Assembly: GCA_964616145.1 (NCBI GenBank)
Contig: CAZTRD010000019.1
Span: 1-19,085, forward strand
From: JAQTNP01 sp964616145
GTDB taxonomy: Bacteria > Patescibacteriota > Minisyncoccia > Minisyncoccales > PEYH01
DNA length: 19,085 nt
Reading direction: 5' to 3'
A model generated the notes under the pieces. The model was given only the letters and a program-made list of their open reading frames with translations. It was not told the origin of the DNA and made no database searches. Numbering within the stretch: the first letter of the stretch is position 1; each line of letters starts with the position of its first letter. Position numbers and translations under genes: made by a program. Positions 1-5,711 of the stretch are shown piece by piece.

Positions 1-26
1 GGTTTTGACCAAGGATAATTTTCCAT
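1..26 (-). CDS. Possible start of a downstream gene (partial, cut by window edge)
   Basis: Two bases after the dnaE stop codon on the minus strand there is an ATG followed by seven further complete open codons, encoding M-E-N-Y-P-W-S-K, before the window ends. The spacing and the AT-only bases before the ATG match the other gene junctions in this window, so a further gene in the dnaE operon is plausible. Eight codons are too few to identify a family, and a chance ATG cannot be excluded. Confidence 0.3.
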
Positions 27-28
27 AT

Positions 29-3000
29 TTATTCGCTTTCTATTAATTCTTGTATTTCTTCGGCAATGAATTTAGGAGAGCCGTCTTTAAAATCAACTCT
101 TCCTGCCATAAAGACAATTTTATTCTCCTGGAATGCTGCAGGATTCTTATCTATTGTAGAAGGAAATACTATTGCCTCTATTTTTTCTGTTAAATCCTCA
201 ATTTCCACGAAAAGCATCGGCTTTCCACTCTTGGTAATGATTCTTTTAATCTTATTAATCATTCCTCCGATAGTAAGCTTTGCTCCAGGAACAATCCTTT
301 TTTGATTAGGATCCGCTGTTCCATTTAATTGTTGGTATATTCTTGATATGGGAACAGCTTTTTTAGAAAAGATTTTTTCATAGTCCTTTAGAGGATGTCC
401 GGATACATATACTCCCAGTAATTCTTTTTCCCATAAAAGCTTTTCTTTATCTTTGGCGCATTCAGTTGGTTTTAAATGTATAGAGGGAGCTGATTTCATT
501 CCTCCGAATAAATCAGTTTGCCCGTTAGCTTTGTTTTTCTTATTCTCTCTGGCGCAAACAAGAAGCTGTTCCAGATTATTCAATAATTTATTCCTTTCTT
601 CCAGGCTATCAAAAGCTCCGGTTTTAATCAAAGCCTCCATTGATTTTTTATTCAAATCTTTGCATGAGATTCTTGTTGTGAAATCAAGAATTGATGCATA
701 CTTTCCATTTTCTTGTCTTTCCTGCACTATTACTTCAGCAATATTCTCCCCAACATTTTTAATAGCCATTATCCCGAATCTAATTTCTTTTGGTCCGACA
801 ACTGTAAAATTCTTGAAGCTTTCATTTATATCCGGAGGCAGAACTTTAATTCCCATTCTTTTGCATTCCTGCAAGAGAAATGAAATTCTTTCAATATCCT
901 GTTTCTCGGAAGCAAAGACAGCGGCCATAAATTCAACGGGGTAATTAGCTTTAAGATAGGCTGTCTGGTAGGCAATGATTGCGTACCCGCAACTATGGCT
1001 TTTATTAAATCCGTATTGGGCAAACGGCAAGAACCATTTCCATATCTTGTCTGCTATCTTTCTGTCTACTTTTTGTTTAGTAGCCCCAGATATGAATTTC
1101 TCCTCTTGTTCGTTTAATAGTTTTGCAATCTTTTTACCAATGGCTTTTCTTAAAACATCTGCCTCGCTTAAAGTAAATCCAGCTATCGCCTGAGCTATCT
1201 GCATCATTTGTTCCTGAAATACCGGCAATCCGTATGTAACTTCCAGAATCTCCTTTAATTTAGGATGCAGATATTCAATGTTTTTCTTTTTATTCTTTCT
1301 GGCCACGTATTCCGGAATGAATTGCATTGGTCCGGGACGATAAAGGGCAAGCAGGGTGGCAATATCATTAAAATTAGAAGGTTTTAATTCCTTAAGCCAT
1401 TTTCTCATCCCAGAACTTTCCAATTGAAATACGCAATTGGTTTCCGCGTCTTGCAGAAGGCGAAATGTTTTTTTATCCTCTTGCGGTATCTTATCAATAT
1501 CTATCTTCTCATGCTTAATGACATCAATCAGCTTTAATGTTTTTTCAATAATTGTTAAGTTCTTTAATCCCAAGAAATCCATTTTTAACAATCCCAGATC
1601 TTCAATTGAATACATTTCATATTGGCTGACTATCCCTTCATCATTTTGAGTAGGATGTTGCAGAGGAACTAAATTAACTAATGGTTCTGCGGCAATCACT
1701 ACTCCGCAAGCATGAGTAGAGGCATGCCTGGCCACTCCTTCAAGCTTGATTGCATATTCTATCAATGTTTTCACTTTTTCATCTGATTCATACATTTCTC
1801 TGAATTCATCAATCTGCTTCAAAGATGTTTTTAAATCAAAACCCATGGGAATCAGTTTTGCAATCTTATCGCAGAACAAATATGGATAATTCAAAACTCT
1901 CCCAACATCTCTGATGACAGCCCTGGCAGCCATTGTTCCAAAGGTGATGATCTGAGCGACCCTATCTTTTCCATATTTTTCTGAAACATATTTAATAACT
2001 TCATCTCTTCTTGTGTCTGTAAAATCCAAATCAATATCAGGCATTGATATTCTTTCAGGATTCAGAAATCTTTCAAACAGCAAATCGTAGGAAAGGGGAT
2101 TGATATTTGTGATATTGGCTAAATATGCTACCAAAGATCCTCCAACGCTTCCTCTTCCTGGACCGACTACGATTTTTTGGCTCTTTGCCCAGTTAACAAA
2201 ATCAGCAACGATTAGAAAGTATGGAGCAAATCCTGTTTTCCTTATCACCTCTATCTCGTAATCCAATCTCTTGATTGCTTCTTTGTCTTTTTCTAAAGAT
2301 TTTTCTTTTAATCCATTCAAGCACATTTCTTTTAAGAAATCTGTCGGATCTTTTTTGTCCTCCAAATCAAAGGTTGGTAATTTTACAGAACCCAATTGGA
2401 ATTCAAAATTGCAAGCATCTGCAATTTTCTGGGTGTTTTCTATCGCTTCGGGAATATCTTTAAAAGCATCAATCATTTCCTGAGGAGTTGTTAAAGAAAA
2501 ATCATCTTCCTTCATTGTTAATCTTTCCGGATCATCGGGTCTTGATCCGGTATTGATTAACATTAAGATATCCTGAGCCTCAGAATCTTCCGGTTTTAGA
2601 TAATGGGAATCATTGGTAGCTACCAATGGAATATTGTTTTTCTTTGAAATCTCTATCAGGCCCTTATTTACCCTGCCTTGCTCAGGAATATGAGGATGAT
2701 GCTGCAATTCAAGATAGAAATTGTCTTTTCCGAAATATTCCCGATATTTTATTGCCAGTTTTTCCGCTTCATCTTGTTTTCCGGAAAGGATCAATCTGGG
2801 AAGCTTGCCTTGCAAGCAGGCAGAAAGAGCGATTAATCCTTCTGTATGCTCAAAAAGCAACTCTTCATCTATTCTTGGTTTGTAATAGTAGCCCTCAAGG
2901 TGGGCCTTGGTTACAAGCTTTACTAAATTTTTGTATCCAACCTCGTTTTTTACCAAAAGAATCAAATGATATCTTTTGTTATCAATATTGGGCCTTTTCT

Positions 3001-3229
3001 GAAACATTCTCTCATTGGAAATATATACCTCGCATCCAATAATTGGCTTGATGCCCATAGCTTTTGCCTTTTTGTAGAATTCAACTGCTCCATACATTAC
3101 TCCATGATCAGTCAAGGCCAAGCTTTTCATTCCCAATTCCTTGGCGTAATCCAAAAGCCCATCTATTTTTGGCAAGCCATCCAGGAGAGAGTAATGGCTA
3201 TGAACATGTAGGTGGGTGAATTCTTTCAT
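29..3229 (-). CDS. dnaE: DNA polymerase III subunit alpha
   Basis: This is the replicative DNA polymerase of the C family, which extends both strands at the fork. The 1066-residue product begins with a PHP domain (HVHSHYS at 8-14, TDHG at 40-43, GCEVY at 65-69, NDSHY at 206-210). The polymerase core has PDIDLDF at 397-403 and MDFLGL from 550, giving D398, D400 and D551 as the likely catalytic aspartates, equivalent to E. coli D401, D403 and D555. A helix-hairpin-helix region lies near 800-890 and an OB-fold near 970-1050. It is shorter than the roughly 1160 residues of E. coli DnaE and stops soon after the OB-fold, so the usual C-terminal tau-binding tail appears absent. No intein interrupts it. 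The ATG lies 7 bases after the stop of the upstream beta-solenoid gene, so the two are probably cotranscribed. There is no visible Shine-Dalgarno sequence. Confidence 0.97.
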   Translation of the reverse strand: MKEFTHLHVHSHYSLLDGLPKIDGLLDYAKELGMKSLALTDHGVMYGAVEFYKKAKAMGIKPIIGCEVYISNERMFQKRPNIDNKRYHLILLVKNEVGYKNLVKLVTKAHLEGYYYKPRIDEELLFEHTEGLIALSACLQGKLPRLILSGKQDEAEKLAIKYREYFGKDNFYLELQHHPHIPEQGRVNKGLIEISKKNNIPLVATNDSHYLKPEDSEAQDILMLINTGSRPDDPERLTMKEDDFSLTTPQEMIDAFKDIPEAIENTQKIADACNFEFQLGSVKLPTFDLEDKKDPTDFLKEMCLNGLKEKSLEKDKEAIKRLDYEIEVIRKTGFAPYFLIVADFVNWAKSQKIVVGPGRGSVGGSLVAYLANITNINPLSYDLLFERFLNPERISMPDIDLDFTDTRRDEVIKYVSEKYGKDRVAQIITFGTMAARAVIRDVGRVLNYPYLFCDKIAKLIPMGFDLKTSLKQIDEFREMYESDEKVKTLIEYAIKLEGVARHASTHACGVVIAAEPLVNLVPLQHPTQNDEGIVSQYEMYSIEDLGLLKMDFLGLKNLTIIEKTLKLIDVIKHEKIDIDKIPQEDKKTFRLLQDAETNCVFQLESSGMRKWLKELKPSNFNDIATLLALYRPGPMQFIPEYVARKNKKKNIEYLHPKLKEILEVTYGLPVFQEQMMQIAQAIAGFTLSEADVLRKAIGKKIAKLLNEQEEKFISGATKQKVDRKIADKIWKWFLPFAQYGFNKSHSCGYAIIAYQTAYLKANYPVEFMAAVFASEKQDIERISFLLQECKRMGIKVLPPDINESFKNFTVVGPKEIRFGIMAIKNVGENIAEVIVQERQENGKYASILDFTTRISCKDLNKKSMEALIKTGAFDSLEERNKLLNNLEQLLVCARENKKNKANGQTDLFGGMKSAPSIHLKPTECAKDKEKLLWEKELLGVYVSGHPLKDYEKIFSKKAVPISRIYQQLNGTADPNQKRIVPGAKLTIGGMINKIKRIITKSGKPMLFVEIEDLTEKIEAIVFPSTIDKNPAAFQENKIVFMAGRVDFKDGSPKFIAEEIQELIESE

Positions 3230-3236
3230 GTGACTG

Positions 3237-3932
3237 TTATATATTGGCGATTAAGTTTTTACACTCTAATGTTTTGGCGATAACCTGGCCGTTGATAATT
3301 AATCCGCTTAAATCAACAACTTCTTTGAATTTGCTATCGGTAAAATCAAGATCCTTTTCAACAGAAGATGATTCAAAGCTTCCCAAACCATCAAAGAATG
3401 CATTTTTAATGAATATGTTTCCTAAGACCTTTGTATTCCTTACATATAGGTCTCCTTCCATGTTTCCGCTTTTAGTTACAATATCCTTGGTAAGAACTTC
3501 ATTTAATATGAGATCTTTTCCAACCTCTGTTCTATTCAAACTGATGAATCCTTTTATCTGGCTTTTTTCCAAATCCACATTCCCCTTGATCTTTGAAGCC
3601 AGGAAGTTGATAACTTCCCGGATTCTCATATTCTTTCCAATGAAATTATCAATCTCGCTTTCATTTATATATATAGTGGTATATATCAGAGAGTTATTCA
3701 ATTTTAAATCTCCGTTGATAATGCAGCTATTAAGGTATAGGGCTCCCTGGATTGTGGAATTATCAAGATTAAGAGTTGTATTGATTGTTCTGCTTGTTAA
3801 AGAAAACTCCGGCAGCAGCTTGTTACTCAAATCAGCCTCGCGTTTTTCTTTTTCCGCCTGGCGAATCTCAAAAAGAATATCGTCAAATGTTAATCTTTGC
3901 AATGGTTCATCCATAGTCTTAAATTCCTTCAT
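3237..3932 (-). CDS. Beta-solenoid (pentapeptide-repeat-like) protein of unknown function
   Basis: The product is 231 residues from the first ATG. After a charged, probably helical N-terminus (about 1-45), the rest is a periodic pattern of short hydrophobic strands and turns. Phrases such as STIQGALYLN, CIINGDLKLN, SKIKGNVDLE and GNMEGDLYVRN recur roughly every 20 residues. This is what a right-handed beta-helix related to pentapeptide-repeat proteins looks like. There is no signal peptide or membrane segment, so it is probably cytoplasmic. It sits directly upstream of dnaE in the same orientation. A -10-like TATATA ends one base before this ATG, which would place the transcript start inside the reading frame. 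The in-frame ATG at 3914 (Met7), preceded by AAGGA about ten bases upstream, may therefore be the true start, giving 225 residues. No function can be assigned. Confidence 0.8.
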   Translation of the reverse strand: MKEFKTMDEPLQRLTFDDILFEIRQAEKEKREADLSNKLLPEFSLTSRTINTTLNLDNSTIQGALYLNSCIINGDLKLNNSLIYTTIYINESEIDNFIGKNMRIREVINFLASKIKGNVDLEKSQIKGFISLNRTEVGKDLILNEVLTKDIVTKSGNMEGDLYVRNTKVLGNIFIKNAFFDGLGSFESSSVEKDLDFTDSKFKEVVDLSGLIINGQVIAKTLECKNLIANI

Positions 3933-3960
3933 TATATACCAAACAAAAAAGAAGTGTAAA
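3931..3960 (-). promoter_or_regulatory. Candidate promoter for the beta-solenoid/dnaE operon
   Basis: Read on the minus strand, TTTACA (3960-3955) is followed after 16 bases by TATATA (3938-3933) with a TG one base before it, or after 18 bases by TATAAT (3936-3931). This is a good sigma-70-type match in the 36-base gap between divergent genes. The predicted start near 3926 lies past the annotated ATG and favours the second ATG at 3914. Confidence 0.4.
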
Positions 3961-3968
3961 ATATATAT

Positions 3969-4592
3969 ATGGCAAACCTGATTTTTGAAAAAAAGCTATT
4001 AAAGCAATATACAACAATAATCGGAATAGATGAAGCTGGAAGGGGGCCATTGGCCGGGCCTGTTGTTGCCGCAGCTGTTCTTTTAAATTCTTCTTGTAAT
4101 TTTAAAGACAAGAATTTAAAGGAAATTATTTCTCTTGCCAAGGATTCAAAAAAAATGACTGCCAAGCAAAGAGAAAAAGTTTTTGAAATTATTTTAAAAG
4201 AGAAAACATTAAAATGGGGGATAGGGAAAGCGAGCCATTTGATAATTGACAGGGTAAATATTTTGAATGCCACCAAGCTGGCAATGAAAAAAGCGGTTTT
4301 AAATCTAAAAAAGGATTTAAGAAATACAATTTTAATCATTGACGGCAATCAGAGAATAAATATTGGTTGCGATCAGCTCGCTGTTGTCAAAGGAGATCAA
4401 AAAATATTTCTATGCAGCTGCGCTTCTATAATAGCCAAGGTTTATAGGGATAAATTAATGGAAAGATTGGATAAAAAATATCCTGCATATGGATTTAAAA
4501 AACATAAGGGATATCCTACAAAAAAACATTACGCGTCAATTAAAAAAAGAGGATTAAGCCCTGTGCATAGGAAAAGCTTTAATTGTGGATAA
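3969..4592 (+). CDS. rnhB: Ribonuclease HII
   Basis: RNase HII removes ribonucleotides misincorporated into DNA and cuts RNA in RNA/DNA hybrids. The 207-residue product has the family signature DEAGRGPLAGPVVAA starting at residue 21. The four acidic catalytic positions are visible: D21 and E22 in that motif, D125 in IDGN, and D143 in KGD. The 18-residue spacing between the last two matches the family. The ASIIAKVYRD motif follows, and the C-terminus has the usual HRKSF. Length is normal. The gene diverges from the beta-solenoid/dnaE operon with only 36 bases between the start codons. There is no Shine-Dalgarno sequence. A TAAAAT at 3957-3962 ends six bases before the ATG, so the mRNA could start at or next to the start codon (leaderless), which is inferred only. 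No terminator is visible after the gene. Confidence 0.95.
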   Translation: MANLIFEKKLLKQYTTIIGIDEAGRGPLAGPVVAAAVLLNSSCNFKDKNLKEIISLAKDSKKMTAKQREKVFEIILKEKTLKWGIGKASHLIIDRVNILNATKLAMKKAVLNLKKDLRNTILIIDGNQRINIGCDQLAVVKGDQKIFLCSCASIIAKVYRDKLMERLDKKYPAYGFKKHKGYPTKKHYASIKKRGLSPVHRKSFNCG

Positions 4593-4596
4593 TCAT

Positions 4597-4624
4597 TTGC
4601 ATTGTATTCTTATTCTGATAAAAT
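4597..4624 (+). promoter_or_regulatory. Candidate extended -10 promoter for the surface-protein run
   Basis: TG at 4616-4617, one base, then TAAAAT at 4619-4624 forms an extended -10 element. The -35 (TTGCAT at 4597-4602, 16-base spacer) is weak. Transcription would begin near 4631, two bases before the ATG at 4633, so the message would be essentially leaderless. Confidence 0.35.
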
Positions 4625-4632
4625 ATATAAAC

Positions 4633-4929
4633 ATGAAAAAACTGAGTCTGGTTAGGAAGAAAATCGTATTCCTAATAGTAATAGCGGTAATTTTCCTTAT
4701 CGCCATAGGGGTTATTCTTTTGCTAGTTTTTATTGAAAACCATAAAGCTGCTCCAGAAGAAAAAACTTTGCAGGAAAAGATTGCTGATCTCTTGAATACC
4801 AAATTCAGAGATCCTGAAAAAATTGACCGGGAAGCAATGGAAAAAATCTTGACTACTCAAAATAGAAAATCAAACGTTGAGGTTAATCAGCAAGCGATTT
4901 TAAATTTATTAAACCAAAAAAATAAATAA
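4633..4929 (+). CDS. Small single-pass membrane protein, hypothetical
   Basis: Starting at the ATG at 4633, the product is 98 residues. It has a basic N-terminus (MKKLSLVRKK), one long hydrophobic segment at about 11-34, and a charged, probably helical tail of about 60 residues outside the membrane. An upstream in-frame ATG at 4585 lies inside the end of rnhB and would put a poor leader before the basic stretch, so the later start is preferred. A candidate extended -10 element ends eight bases before the start. The gene is followed after five bases by the next secreted-protein gene, which suggests cotranscription. No family is recognised. It could be an anchor or accessory factor for the surface proteins that follow, but only position supports that. 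Confidence 0.7.
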   Translation: MKKLSLVRKKIVFLIVIAVIFLIAIGVILLLVFIENHKAAPEEKTLQEKIADLLNTKFRDPEKIDREAMEKILTTQNRKSNVEVNQQAILNLLNQKNK

Positions 4930-4934
4930 ATAAT

Positions 4935-5711
4935 ATGGAAATAAAAAGCATTATTGTTAAAGTGTCAGTAGTAGTGGTTTTCTTCTCATTAATAGTATTA
5001 AGCGGAATATTTGCATGGACAGACGCTCCTTCATCTGGTCCGCCAAATGATAATGTTGAAGCCCCTATTAATGTTGGAACTGATACTCAAATAAAATCAG
5101 GCAACCTTGGAGTTGGCGATGGCGCAGGGGTTGGTTTAGCGGTTGCCGGCGACATCATAACAACATTAGATGGTGAAACTATAGGAACAATTATTACAGG
5201 AAATGGAAATATTATAACAGCTGGAGATATCGTACCGGAATCAAATAAGAGTAGTGATCTTGGTTCCGATAGTCAATGGTGGTCTAAGATATATTTTGAT
5301 AAAGGATATTTCAACATATTAGACCCCATATATCAGATAAAAGGGAAAAAATATGCAACATATGTTAGCGACATGACTGGCTTAAAGGCCGAAACAGTAG
5401 GGGAATTTGAATTTTATGGAAACAGCCTGACTGTCAATTTATCTAAAGTAGAAGAAGAATCTGATTTGTGGCTTTTTTACAATATAGTAAAAAAGGATAC
5501 TATTATTCCTTTTGTCAGCTCTCAATCGCCAGTAGGATTGTACGGATATATTGAAGGAGAAAATTTTGTTATCAAAACCATTGGAGAATATTCTGGAAAT
5601 GTAAAATTATCATATAGATTAATAGGAGAGAGAATAGATAATACCATAACAGAAAATTTATCTGATGATCAAAATATATCTACATTTATCAATGTAGATG
5701 AAATAAAATGA
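4935..5711 (+). CDS. Secreted or membrane-anchored protein with tail-fibre-like LGS...W..IY motif
   Basis: The product is 258 residues with an N-terminal signal peptide or anchor (hydrophobic at about 8-27, ending near FAW). Next comes a segment seen in many Parcubacteria surface proteins, with WTDAPSSGPP and EAPINVG and a glycine-rich LGVGDGAGVGLAVAGDI stretch. Around residue 108 it has SSDLGSDSQWWSKIYF, resembling the LGS-(x)n-RW-xx-IY element found in phage tail fibres and other trimeric beta-structured fibres. The C-terminal part (about 130-235) appears to be a compact beta domain with YATYVSDMTG and LWLFYNIV. No catalytic motif is seen. Its TGA stop overlaps the ATG of the next gene by four bases, so translation is probably coupled. 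A surface role is inferred from the export signal and neighbours. Confidence 0.75.
   Translation: MEIKSIIVKVSVVVVFFSLIVLSGIFAWTDAPSSGPPNDNVEAPINVGTDTQIKSGNLGVGDGAGVGLAVAGDIITTLDGETIGTIITGNGNIITAGDIVPESNKSSDLGSDSQWWSKIYFDKGYFNILDPIYQIKGKKYATYVSDMTGLKAETVGEFEFYGNSLTVNLSKVEEESDLWLFYNIVKKDTIIPFVSSQSPVGLYGYIEGENFVIKTIGEYSGNVKLSYRLIGERIDNTITENLSDDQNISTFINVDEIK

Noticed and set aside
29..3229. Intein or frameshift in dnaE.
   Set aside because: The frame is continuous, and conserved PHP, polymerase and OB-fold parts follow each other at normal spacing with no splicing-domain motifs.
3932..4348. Minus-strand open frame of 138 codons opposite rnhB.
   Set aside because: It lies wholly antisense to a confidently identified RNase HII with intact catalytic motifs, and its product looks like low-complexity shadow translation.
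4633..5711. Type IV pilin or pseudopilin genes at the start of the surface run.
   Set aside because: Neither N-terminus has the prepilin peptidase site (G followed by FTLxE-like residues), so these are ordinary membrane or signal segments.
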